From assembly GCF_038070005.1 (NCBI RefSeq), contig NZ_JBBPCO010000013.1, forward strand, positions 1-64,000: 64,000 nucleotides of DNA, written 5' to 3'. The notes under the pieces were generated by a model, which searched no databases, had not been told where the DNA came from, and worked only from the letters and a program-made list of their open reading frames with translations. This document shows, in pieces, positions 27,608 through 36,568 of the stretch. The position numbers and the translations under genes were made by a program. Positions within the stretch are counted from its first letter, which is position 1. Every line of letters begins with the position of its first letter. The stretch is from Thermithiobacillus plumbiphilus (GTDB lineage Bacteria > Pseudomonadota > Gammaproteobacteria > Acidithiobacillales > Thermithiobacillaceae).

Positions 27608-29659
27608 CTACTGACCGATCTTCGGCAGATTGGCCAGTTGTTGCGTCAGATAATCACTGGTGCGGCGCATCTGCCCGAGCATCACGTCCAAAGCCGTGAA
27701 CTGGGCGCGGTAGCGTTCCTCGACATCCTGTAAGCGTCTTGTCAGGGCATCGCGGCGCTGGCCCAGATCCTTGATCGAGCGATCGATGCCATCGGTGCGG
27801 CTGCTGATGGCCCCATCCTTTTCCAGCATCTTGCCGGCCAGATCATTGAGCCGGTAGGCATAACCCTGCCCGAAATCAAGCGTGCCGCCCACCGCCCCCT
27901 TGAGCACTTCGAGCTTGATGCCTTCCACCGCCGTGCCCGAGGCCCCGGTCAGGAACTGCCCCGATCCCGTCGCCGCCATGCCGTTGATGGTGCCGGCCAC
28001 GTCCACCCCGGCCGTGCCGACGCCGGCACTGAAACCCATAGTGGTAGCGGTGTTGGTATCGACGCTGGTGAAGTCCACCGTGCTCGCCGAACCGTATTTC
28101 GCGGAGCTGAGCACCAGCCGGTCATTAGCGGAATCAAAGCTGACATTCACGGAAACGCCGCCTGTTTTGAGCGCGCTGTCGCCGTTGATCCTGGATTGCA
28201 GCTCGGCCGCCAGCGCAGCGCCTGTGGTATAGGAGCCCTGGCTCAGGGTGATGGTGCCGCTCTGCACACCGTCCACCTTCAAAGCAAAGGTGTCGTTAGT
28301 GGAATCCACGGTAAAGGCGGTGTCGAAGGTGCCCGGCGTAGTGCTGTCGGCCAGGGCCGCCGTGCCCACGCCATTGTAGAAACCCTGCGCCGCCTGGGTA
28401 CTGATGTTCACGGCATAATTGCCGGCCTGGCTCTTGTCCGTGCTGCTCACATAGCGGACCAGGCTGTCTGTCACCCGCCCGGTGGCGGCAAACAGCCCGG
28501 CGATGTCGTCCGGGAAATCGCTCATGGCCTTGTCGAGCTTGCTGCTGTCCAGGGCCAGGGTGCCATCCTTCTGGAAACTCACGCCGATGTCGGACAAGAG
28601 CTTGTAATTGCCGCCAACCCCGCTCAGGCTATCGCTGAGCGTCGAGCGCACCTGATTGATGATCCCGCGCGCCGCGCTGTCACCCTGCAGAATCGCGCCC
28701 TTCTTGGTCGTGGCGTCATAAGAGGTCAGATCGCGCACGGTCTTGTTGAGATCGTTGTAGGCCTTCACGAAGCCATCCACCGCCGACTTGATTGCGGCGG
28801 TATCGCGGGAGACAGTCAGGGTGGTCGGTGTACCGGCATTGGTTTTCAGAAGGTTCAGGGTCACGCCCTCGATCACCCCGGTCACGGTGTTGGAGGACTT
28901 CTTGACGCTGAGCCCATCCACCGTGAAAAGCGCATCCTGGGCGGCCTGCAACTGCGTCAAATTCTTGCCGCTGCCCGCGACTGCGGTCGGGTCGTAGGCT
29001 AGCTGCGACAGCCCCGCGCCGTCGGTATTGGTGGTATCGGCGTCGGCAATACTGATCTTGATGCTGTTGGCGGCCCCGGTATCCGTAGAGGTGAAAACCA
29101 GTTTATTGTCGGTGCCATCATTGACGATGGTGGCCGAGACGCCAATCTTCGCGGCGTTGATGGCGTCGCGGATGCCGGCCAGGCTCTGGTGGGCGCTGTC
29201 GATGGTGACGGTCTGAGCGGGCTTGTCGGCATTGGCGGTGAAGGTGTTCGCGCCGCTGTCATAACTCCCGAACTGGATGGTGATCGAGCCCGTGCCCACG
29301 GCATCGGTGGTGTTGGTGAAGCCCGCGCTGCGCAGCTTCTGCGCCTGGGCGAGCTGGTTGACGGCGATGCCGTAGCTGCCTGCTGCCACGGTGCCCGTAG
29401 CGCTGGCGGTGAATATCGACTTGTCGGCACTCTCGGCACTGAACTTGGCAAAGGGCGCCGCGTCCTTGAGCCCGGCCATGGCCGACTGGAAGCTCGACAG
29501 GCTGCCCTTGAGCGAGCCATAGGCGCTCAACTGGGCCTGATAGCTCGCCTCCTTGCGATCCAGCGCCTTGAGCGGCTGCTGCTCCACCGCCATGAGCTGG
29601 CTGATGATGCCATTGATATCCAGATTGGAGCCAATTCCGGGTGCTGATAAACCAGCCAT
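27608..29659 (-). CDS. fliD: FliD, filament cap protein
   Basis: Forms the filament cap. 683 residues: FliD N domain (PGIGSNLDINGIISQLM), long Ser/Thr/Gly/Ala-rich D2-D3 region, and C-terminal coiled coil ending in TSDYLTQQLANLPKIGQ. It is well above the usual 450-500 residues. Around 425-550 there is an insertion with a flagellin/hook-type repeat (TFALKVDGVQSGTITL, then DRLVLSSAKYGSAS). A strong GGAGGTG site precedes the ATG and its own sigma-54 promoter lies about 30 bases upstream. Confidence 0.95.
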   Translation of the reverse strand: MAGLSAPGIGSNLDINGIISQLMAVEQQPLKALDRKEASYQAQLSAYGSLKGSLSSFQSAMAGLKDAAPFAKFSAESADKSIFTASATGTVAAGSYGIAVNQLAQAQKLRSAGFTNTTDAVGTGSITIQFGSYDSGANTFTANADKPAQTVTIDSAHQSLAGIRDAINAAKIGVSATIVNDGTDNKLVFTSTDTGAANSIKISIADADTTNTDGAGLSQLAYDPTAVAGSGKNLTQLQAAQDALFTVDGLSVKKSSNTVTGVIEGVTLNLLKTNAGTPTTLTVSRDTAAIKSAVDGFVKAYNDLNKTVRDLTSYDATTKKGAILQGDSAARGIINQVRSTLSDSLSGVGGNYKLLSDIGVSFQKDGTLALDSSKLDKAMSDFPDDIAGLFAATGRVTDSLVRYVSSTDKSQAGNYAVNISTQAAQGFYNGVGTAALADSTTPGTFDTAFTVDSTNDTFALKVDGVQSGTITLSQGSYTTGAALAAELQSRINGDSALKTGGVSVNVSFDSANDRLVLSSAKYGSASTVDFTSVDTNTATTMGFSAGVGTAGVDVAGTINGMAATGSGQFLTGASGTAVEGIKLEVLKGAVGGTLDFGQGYAYRLNDLAGKMLEKDGAISSRTDGIDRSIKDLGQRRDALTRRLQDVEERYRAQFTALDVMLGQMRRTSDYLTQQLANLPKIGQ

Positions 29660-29690
29660 TTTTCACCTCCGCGATTCAGGCGGAACTACT

Positions 29691-29706
29691 TGCAAGAATT
29701 CTGCCA
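29691..29706 (-). promoter_or_regulatory. Sigma-54 promoter for fliD-fliS-fliT-PilZ
   Basis: Minus-strand core TGGCAGAATTCTTGCA has GG and GC exactly ten bases apart and a full TTGCA -12 element. The leader to fliD would be about 20 bases. Cap and chaperones can thus be made before sigma-28 switches on flagellin. Confidence 0.85.
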
Positions 29707-29718
29707 GTTTCGAGATCC

Positions 29719-29761
29719 GGCAGGAGCGCCTTCTGGGCACGCGTCAAAAGGCGCTCCTGCC
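29719..29761. repeat. 14-bp perfect inverted repeat between flaG and fliD
   Basis: Arms GGCAGGAGCGCCTT (29719-29732) and its exact complement (29748-29761) flank a 15-base loop. Neither strand has a U tract after it. It may end or stabilise the flaG transcript, or it may be a REP-like dispersed palindrome. It lies just upstream of the fliD sigma-54 core, where activator sites would be expected. Confidence 0.8.
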
Positions 29762-29824
29762 AAAACTCCGGGCAAAACCAGCCCCTGCCCCGGCCAGGGC
29801 ACATTCAAAGCCGAACAAACCAGC

Positions 29825-30196
29825 TCAGGCCTTGTCGCGGATCAGCAGGCCCACCAGGCGGTCCAGGCCCTTGGCGATGGCGAGCATTTCCTCGGAAGGG
29901 ATCTGCCGCAACACCTGCTTGGTTTCCTGATCGACCACTTTTACCAACTGCCGGCCGGTATCCTCGTCCACCGAAAACTCGATGCTGCGCGAGAGCATCC
30001 GCAGGGCCTCGTTCACCCCGCGCACCGCTTCCTTGACGGCTTCGGGCTTGGGCGGTGCTGATTTTTCCGGCTGCGGAGCGGCAAGATCCTGCCGGCCGGC
30101 ATCGGGGCTCAGCGTCACCGGCTGCACCGGCGCCACGGGCGCGGGCTCAGTGCGGCCCAGTTCCTGCGGTACAACATTAATGGATTGAATGTTCAT
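29825..30196 (-). CDS. flaG: FlaG family protein
   Basis: 123 residues with a Pro-rich N-terminal half and the FlaG core FSVDEDTGRQLVKVVDQETK and VLRQIPSEEML. FlaG proteins affect filament length in several polarly flagellated bacteria. It lies between fliC and fliD. A strong AAGGTGGA site precedes the start; a GC-rich hairpin separates it from fliC. Confidence 0.92.
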   Translation of the reverse strand: MNIQSINVVPQELGRTEPAPVAPVQPVTLSPDAGRQDLAAPQPEKSAPPKPEAVKEAVRGVNEALRMLSRSIEFSVDEDTGRQLVKVVDQETKQVLRQIPSEEMLAIAKGLDRLVGLLIRDKA

Positions 30197-30215
30197 GATT
30201 CCACCTTACTGGTGT

Positions 30216-30237
30216 GGGGCGGGCTTGCGCCCGCCCC
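30216..30237 (-). terminator. GC-rich hairpin with GCAA tetraloop between fliC and flaG
   Basis: Minus-strand GGGGCGGGC-GCAA-GCCCGCCCC is a perfect 9-bp stem closed by a GNRA loop. No U tract follows, so it may act as a partial terminator or as a 3' stabiliser that makes fliC mRNA far more abundant than flaG mRNA. Confidence 0.6.
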
Positions 30238-30276
30238 GTCTTCTTGGCTTGCGGCCCGAATGCTGCCGCCGGCCGA

Positions 30277-31713
30277 TTAACCCCGCAACAGGGACAGCAC
30301 GTTGTTGGGCAGGGAGTTGGCTTGGGCCAGCATCGCCGTACCGGCCTGCTGCAGGATCTGGCCGCGGGTCAGCGAGGCCGTTTCCGCCGCGAAGTCGGCG
30401 TCCTTGATGCGGCTACGAGCGGCATTCAGGTTTTCCGAAGTAGTCTGCAGATTGGCTACCGTGCTTTCAAAGCGGCTCTGTACCGCGCCCATCTTGGAGC
30501 GCTGCTTATTCACCGCGGACAGTGCACTGTCGACGATCTTCAGTGCCAGGGTGGCGTTGTCCGCACTCGTAACATCCAGCGTGGATACAGCTTTGAGCGC
30601 CGAAGTCTCACTGGCGTTAGTCAATGTCTTAGCAGCCGTACCCGTGGCGCTGAATGAGCTATCGGAATCAAACGTCACCTGACCAGTCACAAAAGCGTCG
30701 TCAGCCGTCGTGTCCGCAGCCAAACTCACACCGCCTATGGTAACGGCGCCGGCATTGGCAGTGGTCGTGTCACTGACCTTGATATTATTGCCGGAAGCGT
30801 TGGTCAGGGTAATACCGCTGCCGTCCGTCTTTACCGATGCGGTGACGCCGGTTTTGGAGGACACGTCATTGAAAGCCTGTACCGCCGCAGAGAGATTATC
30901 ACTGCCAGTAGTGCCCCCGATGGTGAAGGAAACCGTCTGCGCGGTGCTGTTATCGGACAAAATCTCCAGCGTGTAGGAACCCGCAGCACTGAAGGTGGTG
31001 TCGATCGAGGTCTTGGCAGAAGCTGTTACACCAGTCTTGTCAGAGACGTTGTTGACCTGTTCAGAAATGGTCTTGGCACTGGCATCAGTCGCTACGGTAA
31101 TATTCTGGCTGCCCAGTGCACCATTGACCGCAAGCGTATCTCCGCCTGAAGTTCTAAAGCCGCCGCTGGCCGCCGAAGAGGACGCGCCGGAGACGCGATG
31201 GTCGCCATACTGGCTGGTGCGGTAGCTGCCGATGGTCATGTCGATGGACTGGTTGGCGTTGGCACCCACCTGAAAACTCGCGGTACCGAAGGTGCCGTCG
31301 AGGATCTTCTTGCCGTTGAACTCGGTAGTAGTGGAGATGCGGTCGAGTTCTGAGCTCAACTGCGTCACTTCATCCTGAAGCGCCTGACGGTCGCTGGCGG
31401 AGTTCGTGGCATTGGCGGACTGCACCGCCAGTTCGCGGATACGTTGCAGAATGTTACCGGCCGCCCCAAGCGCGCTTTCCGCCGTCTGTGCCAAAGAAAT
31501 ACCATCGTTGGCGTTGCGCACCGCCTGATCCATGCCCCGGATCTGCGCAGTGAAACGCTCGGAGATCGCCAGACCCGCGGCATCGTCCTTGGCACTATTG
31601 ATCCGCAGACCGGAAGACAAGCGCTGGAGCGCAGTGTTCAAGGAGCTTTGCGAAGTATTGAGGTTACGTTGTGCGTTCAGAGACGCGATATTGGTATTGA
31701 TGATAGCAGACAT
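30277..31713 (-). CDS. fliC: Flagellin
   Basis: Filament subunit, 478 residues. Conserved N-terminal D0/D1 ([36 protein letters not shown]) and C-terminal D1/D0 ([20 protein letters not shown]; ending VLSLLRG). The central part (about 165-390) is Ser/Thr-rich and contains two copies of a flagellin-type repeat around [11 protein letters not shown] and [11 protein letters not shown]. The neighbouring sugar genes suggest it is glycosylated there. Expressed from a perfect sigma-28 promoter; the leader carries a terminal hairpin and possible CsrA sites. Confidence 0.97.
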   Translation of the reverse strand: MSAIINTNIASLNAQRNLNTSQSSLNTALQRLSSGLRINSAKDDAAGLAISERFTAQIRGMDQAVRNANDGISLAQTAESALGAAGNILQRIRELAVQSANATNSASDRQALQDEVTQLSSELDRISTTTEFNGKKILDGTFGTASFQVGANANQSIDMTIGSYRTSQYGDHRVSGASSSAASGGFRTSGGDTLAVNGALGSQNITVATDASAKTISEQVNNVSDKTGVTASAKTSIDTTFSAAGSYTLEILSDNSTAQTVSFTIGGTTGSDNLSAAVQAFNDVSSKTGVTASVKTDGSGITLTNASGNNIKVSDTTTANAGAVTIGGVSLAADTTADDAFVTGQVTFDSDSSFSATGTAAKTLTNASETSALKAVSTLDVTSADNATLALKIVDSALSAVNKQRSKMGAVQSRFESTVANLQTTSENLNAARSRIKDADFAAETASLTRGQILQQAGTAMLAQANSLPNNVLSLLRG

Positions 31714-31715
31714 AG

Positions 31716-31731
31716 CCTTCTCCCTTGTCCG
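31716..31731 (-). promoter_or_regulatory. Candidate CsrA target over the fliC ribosome binding site
   Basis: Minus-strand leader reads CGGACAAGGGAGAAGG just before the ATG. Two GGA triplets (31728-31730 and 31721-31723) lie seven bases apart, and one is part of the Shine-Dalgarno AAGGGAG. CsrA normally binds paired GGA motifs and blocks ribosome entry. A third GGA (31779-31781) lies in the terminal hairpin. Inferred from motif and from the csrA-fliW pair. Confidence 0.45.
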
Positions 31732-31759
31732 TGGAAAAAATCGAGCGTTCTTGCTCAGC

Positions 31760-31790
31760 GACAGCGGCCTGGAAAGATTCCACCGCTGTC
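31760..31790 (-). promoter_or_regulatory. 5'-terminal stem-loop of the fliC mRNA
   Basis: Minus strand GACAGCGG-TGGAA-TCT-TTCCA-GG-CCGCTGTC folds into 13 base pairs with one two-base bulge and a three-base loop. The predicted sigma-28 start lies at its first base or within two bases of it, so it would cap the mRNA 5' end, a layout known to protect abundant mRNAs from decay. Confidence 0.65.
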
Positions 31791-31797
31791 ATTTTCC

Positions 31798-31824
31798 TTA
31801 TCGGCACAGAAAGAAGAAACTTTA
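31798..31824 (-). promoter_or_regulatory. Sigma-28 (FliA) promoter of fliC
   Basis: Minus strand TAAA-N15-GCCGATAA, identical to the FliA consensus in both boxes and spacing. It lies between fliC and the end of the glycosyltransferase gene. Confidence 0.95.
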
Positions 31825-31859
31825 GGACCTTCTGCTGAATCAGGAGAAACCTGCTTCAG

Positions 31860-34800
31860 CTAGGGTAGCCAGGCCTCCACCCATTTGTCGAGGTTTTCCT
31901 CCAAGATCCAGTTCTGCAAGACATAAGTGCGCAGGCGCTCGCCGGCGGCGGCACTGGCTACGGGATCGGCAAGGTGCATCCTGATGGCGTCGACCCATTC
32001 CTGAGTACGGTTCCTCACGCGAGTCACCGGTGCTGCCTGGTAAGGATAGATATCAGTGCAAACGACCGGGTAGCCGAGGATGCCATATTCCAGGATGCGA
32101 AGGTGGCTCTTGGCCTCGTTAAAGGCATTCAGTTCCAATGGGGCGATGGCCAAGTCCAGATTCAGCGCGGCAAGGCGGGCGGGATACGCTTCAATGGGTA
32201 CCGGCGGATGGAACTCACTGACGTAAGATCGCCAAGAATCGGGACACATTCCAAAGAAAACCCAATCGACCTCGTTCGCGAGAAGTCGCACGGCCTCCGC
32301 GATTACCGATAAGTCACCCTCATGCCCTGCAGCACCCGCCCAACCCACTCTTGGTTTTTTTCGAGCCTGCCGTGGTGGAGCGAGATCGGCCCAGCGGGCC
32401 CGCTCGATGAAATTGGGTACCACGCGCATCTCGGGAGCCCATGAACCATAGGCATGCGCCAGCGGCTCGGTGGAAACGACCAAACGGTCACACATCCCGA
32501 CTGCGGTACGCAGACGCTCGGAAATATTTTTTGGAATAGCCGCATGGTTGCCATTTTCAAATGGCACTTGCGTCATCAGATCATCAAGTTCAAAGATGCG
32601 CAAAGCCCGATTGAATTTTTTATGGCGCTGTATTGCTTCGATCTGGCGCCATTCGATCTGCCGTTGAAAAACGATGCTCTCCGGGTCCATACGCCCAACT
32701 TCCGTAGGCGTGAACAGAAATCCGCTAGACCAGCCCTGGATGGCACCCGCGTGATTCAGCGCACGCATCGGTCCCCATACGCGCTGCTCTCCACAGCCCA
32801 TGCGATCCGCCGCCAAGGCGAGCACGCGTGCCCGGGGGCGCCAATCCGGATCCCAGGTCAGACCGGCTTCCCGCTCGATCGAGAAACTTACTTCCATCAG
32901 GCTAAGATTACGATTGAACGCCGGATCATTAGACAAACGTTTTCCCCAACGCGACAGCATGGTATCTACTTCATGCCAGAACCTTGGGTGCTCCACCGGT
33001 TTATCTACGTCGGTGTGCCGGCTTGCCGATCCCTTATGGACCATGGAGACAAACGGGGTCCACACATTGCGGTAACCAGCATCCTGCAGTTTGAGACAGA
33101 AATCGACATCGTTATAGTTAATGTGCAGGTTTTCTTCATCCAGTCCCTCCACCTGAAAGTACTTTTTCTTGTCCACCATCAAGCATGCTGCCGTAACCGC
33201 TGAATAATTCTGCTCGACCTGGAAGCGTCCCAGATAACCACAGTTCGAAGCTGGCTGACCGTGTCCGGGATGATCGGCTACGCCGAATACGCTCATACCA
33301 AGCACCACTCCCGCATGTTGCAATGCGCCGTCGGGGAAGAGCAGTCGCACACCCACGCCCCCGATCTCATCACGCTGGGCTTGGCCCAGCATGACCTCGA
33401 TCCAGTCACTTTGGGTCAGCTCGGTATCGTTATTGAGAAGCACGAGGAACTCGCCCCGGGCTTGTCGTGCAGCCAGGTTCATCTGGGCAGCATAGTTAAA
33501 GGGGTGAGGATAAGCCAGAACGCTGACCCTCTCCGGATAGTGGGCACGAAGGGCATCCAGATACTCAAGTGTCGCCGGATCCTTGCTATCATTGTCGACA
33601 ATGAGGATATCGAAATGCGGGTAGCTGCTGCGATGCAGCACACCTTCAATACAAGGTTCCAGCAGGTCACGGCGATCGCGGGTGGGTATGATAATGGTTA
33701 CCCAGGGCTGCCCTTGCAGGACGTAGCGAACGCGCCGGGTGTCAGGTAATAAACCAGATTCCACATTGGCATCTTCACCACAGCGGTACAAGTGAGCCTG
33801 CAACGCCTTGCATGCCATTTCCGGCGGAGCGGGTGCTTGCGTCACACGATGATACAACACGTCGGGAATATGTCCGATACCATCCACGCCCAATCGCTCA
33901 TAGGCTCGCAACATCAGATCGTATCGCGCGGCCTCGGCCATGACTGGATCGAATCCACCCAGATCGTGGAAAAGATCTCGGTGCATCAGCAGGAGGTCAC
34001 CGATGTAATCCATGCTGCGTAGCAGGTCGGGGTTGAAATCGGGTTTGAAGCGCGGCGCCTGACGCATGCCATCCTGCCAGCTATCTTCATCGCTGTAGAT
34101 GAGCTGCCATCCGGGATGCCGGTTGATGGCCTCTACGAAAGCGAACAAGGCATGTGGCGCGATCCGGTCGCCGGCATGAATTACGCCCACCCAGTCCGCC
34201 TCCTGCATGCACAAGGCTTCGTTCAAAGTCGCCAGCCCATCCTTGGCCTGGATCCAGGTCAGCACCTCAAGACCTGCCACCTCCGCCGGTGCGGGTATTT
34301 CGGCCACTACCGAGAGATGCCAGCGATCGTAGAATTGATCAGCGAAAGTATTGATAGTCTCGGCAAGTTGCTCTTCGGCATCGCGCGACAATAGCACCGC
34401 CAGATGGAAGCGCGGCGTATATGACCATTGCGCCATCCGCTCCGCCAACCAAATGGCATCTCGCTCCTGGTAGGCATGGCTGGCGAGCCAAGCTCTGTAG
34501 TTTTCCTCGTTTTCTTCCGTATCGCCCCCAATCTGCGAAGATTTCGAATCAGGATTTTTCTTCTCGTACATAGGGCTGGCATTCATCGCCGCGTGAACAT
34601 CCTGCAATTGCCGAGGCGTGGCGAGACCATGGTGAATGCCCACGATCGCGGGTAAATGGGCATGAGTGACGCCCATTTCTAAAAACCGTTCCCAAAGATC
34701 CCAGTCTCCGGGATAACCATATTGCCAGCATGCATTATTGTAGCGAAAGTTTTTTAGAAGTGCGTGGTAAAGAGATGAAATTCTGGATATGTTTCCTTCC

Positions 34801-35474
34801 GAAGGCTGCTTTTCTCCTATTATCGTCATCTGGCCGGGCTCTCTCGGCATAGGGACGAAAAGCACTTTGCCGTGGGCCCACTCCACCTGCTGTTCTTTAG
34901 CCAGGTGCAACAAGGCGCTGATATGGTTGGGCGTAAACTCGTCATCATCGTCCAGATGCGTGATCCACTCCCCGCGCGCCAAGCGCAGTCCGAAATTGAC
35001 CGGCTTCGTCCCAGCTACACACCAGCGAGGCCCGTAATGTCCAGGATAACGACCCCGATGCTTAAGATTGTAGAAGGATACCCGTGGATCGGAGATAGCG
35101 CGCAGCAATCTATCCCCCTCTTCGTCCATGGCATCGCCAACGATGATCAGCTCCCAGTGTTCGTAATCCTGCGCCAACACCGATGGCAAGGTCCGTTCCA
35201 GAATGAGGCGGGCACGGTTGTAGGTAGGCATGATTATACTGACCAGGGGCTGCAGCTCTGTGAAGGCACGCTGGTATGACTGACTCGCGCGCAATTGTGC
35301 CAGGCGTTGAGGATCCCTCGCACGTCGAAGCGGTTTTTCGCGCGCCTGCAACTCGAGAAAGAAACTTTCCTTGAATTGCAGCAAAGCACTCAAATGATCA
35401 ACCTGCGCCGCGAGCATACGGCGCTCTTCTTCTAGTTGCCGCAGGCGGATTTCGAACTGTTCAAGACTGGACAA
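31860..35474 (-). CDS. Large multidomain glycosyltransferase, probable flagellin glycosyltransferase
   Basis: About 1204 residues. After an N-terminal coiled coil come three GT2-like modules: about 76-270 (LVSIIMPTYNRA; acidic THLDDDDEF), about 355-565 (LIYSDEDSW, FKPDFNPDLL) and about 590-840 (WVTIIIPTRDRRD; LLNNDTELT). A GT4-like module follows to the end (RVGWAGAAGHEGDL, LRILEYGILGYPVVCT). It would build or transfer several sugars. I chose a TTG start (35474) with GAGG seven bases before it; the first ATG would overlap the upstream aminotransferase by 115 bases. Position directly before fliC suggests flagellin as target. Confidence 0.82.
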   Translation of the reverse strand: MSSLEQFEIRLRQLEEERRMLAAQVDHLSALLQFKESFFLELQAREKPLRRARDPQRLAQLRASQSYQRAFTELQPLVSIIMPTYNRARLILERTLPSVLAQDYEHWELIIVGDAMDEEGDRLLRAISDPRVSFYNLKHRGRYPGHYGPRWCVAGTKPVNFGLRLARGEWITHLDDDDEFTPNHISALLHLAKEQQVEWAHGKVLFVPMPREPGQMTIIGEKQPSEGNISRISSLYHALLKNFRYNNACWQYGYPGDWDLWERFLEMGVTHAHLPAIVGIHHGLATPRQLQDVHAAMNASPMYEKKNPDSKSSQIGGDTEENEENYRAWLASHAYQERDAIWLAERMAQWSYTPRFHLAVLLSRDAEEQLAETINTFADQFYDRWHLSVVAEIPAPAEVAGLEVLTWIQAKDGLATLNEALCMQEADWVGVIHAGDRIAPHALFAFVEAINRHPGWQLIYSDEDSWQDGMRQAPRFKPDFNPDLLRSMDYIGDLLLMHRDLFHDLGGFDPVMAEAARYDLMLRAYERLGVDGIGHIPDVLYHRVTQAPAPPEMACKALQAHLYRCGEDANVESGLLPDTRRVRYVLQGQPWVTIIIPTRDRRDLLEPCIEGVLHRSSYPHFDILIVDNDSKDPATLEYLDALRAHYPERVSVLAYPHPFNYAAQMNLAARQARGEFLVLLNNDTELTQSDWIEVMLGQAQRDEIGGVGVRLLFPDGALQHAGVVLGMSVFGVADHPGHGQPASNCGYLGRFQVEQNYSAVTAACLMVDKKKYFQVEGLDEENLHINYNDVDFCLKLQDAGYRNVWTPFVSMVHKGSASRHTDVDKPVEHPRFWHEVDTMLSRWGKRLSNDPAFNRNLSLMEVSFSIEREAGLTWDPDWRPRARVLALAADRMGCGEQRVWGPMRALNHAGAIQGWSSGFLFTPTEVGRMDPESIVFQRQIEWRQIEAIQRHKKFNRALRIFELDDLMTQVPFENGNHAAIPKNISERLRTAVGMCDRLVVSTEPLAHAYGSWAPEMRVVPNFIERARWADLAPPRQARKKPRVGWAGAAGHEGDLSVIAEAVRLLANEVDWVFFGMCPDSWRSYVSEFHPPVPIEAYPARLAALNLDLAIAPLELNAFNEAKSHLRILEYGILGYPVVCTDIYPYQAAPVTRVRNRTQEWVDAIRMHLADPVASAAAGERLRTYVLQNWILEENLDKWVEAWLP

Positions 35475-36568
35475 AGATTTTTCCTCAAGGCTGCAAGTAC
35501 GCGTTCGATGGTTTTGGCTTCCATCCGAGAATGCACGGGGAGGCAAATCATGCTTTCAGAGAGTGCTTCCGTGTGCGGAAGCGACACACCGGAAGCATAA
35601 GGAGCGAACAAGGTGCTTCGATGAAGCGGCGGATTATAGTAACGTCTGAGTTCCACGCCATCGGAAGCGGCACCCTCAACCAGCGCTGCCGCCGAGAGTC
35701 TTGAAGCCAAGCGGACCGGAAGCGTCTGGAAAGCGCAAAATCCGGTGTTCTCGGGCAAGGCGAGCAAACCGGCACGCACTTCTTCGGCCAGACCCGCTCG
35801 ATAATACTCAATATAGCGGGTGCGGCGTACCACCACCTCGTCAATCCGCTGCAACACAGCCAACCCGACAGCCGCTTTGAATTCGTCGAGCTTGCCGTTT
35901 ATGCCCTGATAGCGGATGTCGCCGTCCTCCAAGCCGAAATTGATAACCCGCCGGATCCGCTCGGCGAGCGCCGGCGCGCAGAAGATCACCCCGCCCTCGC
36001 CGATTCCAAAGGTTTTTGTAGCATGCAGGGAAAATATTTCCGCCACGCCTTGTGTCCCGATCCAGGTAGCATCCGGCAAACGGCCGCCAAGTGCGGCGGC
36101 GCTGTCCACGATCATGGATACCCCGTGACGCGCGCACAACGTTTCAATCGTGCTTAGATCCCGCGCCAGTCCATAAGCGCGCACCGGCATCACGGCATCA
36201 ACCCGCGTCTGGTCCAACAATCGCTCCAAAGCCGAAGCCGAGAGTTCCCAGGTAACGGGATCGACTTCGCAGAACACAGGCGTACAGCCGGCTTCAAGCA
36301 CGGCCTGCCCGGTGGCGACAAAGGTGAATGAGGGAATGACGACACGGCCGCGTATGCCAAGCGCCATAAGCACGGCCGCCAATCCCGTCGTGGCGGAAGC
36401 CACCGGCACGGCAATGCGGTCGCCACTGCCGTATTTGGCCGTCAGTGCGTCGGCAAAGGACTCATGCACGGGACCAAAGTTGGAAAACCATGCATGATCA
36501 TAAGCCCGCTGCAGGTAGGGCAGCCATGCTTCGGGCGGGGGTAGATCGGGCTTGATGAAACGAATCAT
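35432..36568 (-). CDS. DegT/DnrJ/EryC1/StrS-type sugar aminotransferase
   Basis: PLP enzyme that aminates a nucleotide-keto-sugar. About 378 residues; PLP lysine in SLHATKTFGIGEGG, other conserved segments PSFTFVATGQAVLEAG and DSAAALGG. ATG 36568 overlaps the upstream acyltransferase stop as ATGA. With the next two genes it suggests an N-acylated, possibly methylated amino sugar. Which sugar position is aminated cannot be read from sequence alone. Confidence 0.88.
   Translation of the reverse strand: MIRFIKPDLPPPEAWLPYLQRAYDHAWFSNFGPVHESFADALTAKYGSGDRIAVPVASATTGLAAVLMALGIRGRVVIPSFTFVATGQAVLEAGCTPVFCEVDPVTWELSASALERLLDQTRVDAVMPVRAYGLARDLSTIETLCARHGVSMIVDSAAALGGRLPDATWIGTQGVAEIFSLHATKTFGIGEGGVIFCAPALAERIRRVINFGLEDGDIRYQGINGKLDEFKAAVGLAVLQRIDEVVVRRTRYIEYYRAGLAEEVRAGLLALPENTGFCAFQTLPVRLASRLSAAALVEGAASDGVELRRYYNPPLHRSTLFAPYASGVSLPHTEALSESMICLPVHSRMEAKTIERVLAALRKNLCPVLNSSKSACGN

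Noticed and set aside
31741-31760. Terminator-like GAGC...GCTC followed by a T run in the fliC leader
   Set aside because: Stem is only four base pairs; too weak to terminate and it sits in the leader of a highly expressed gene.
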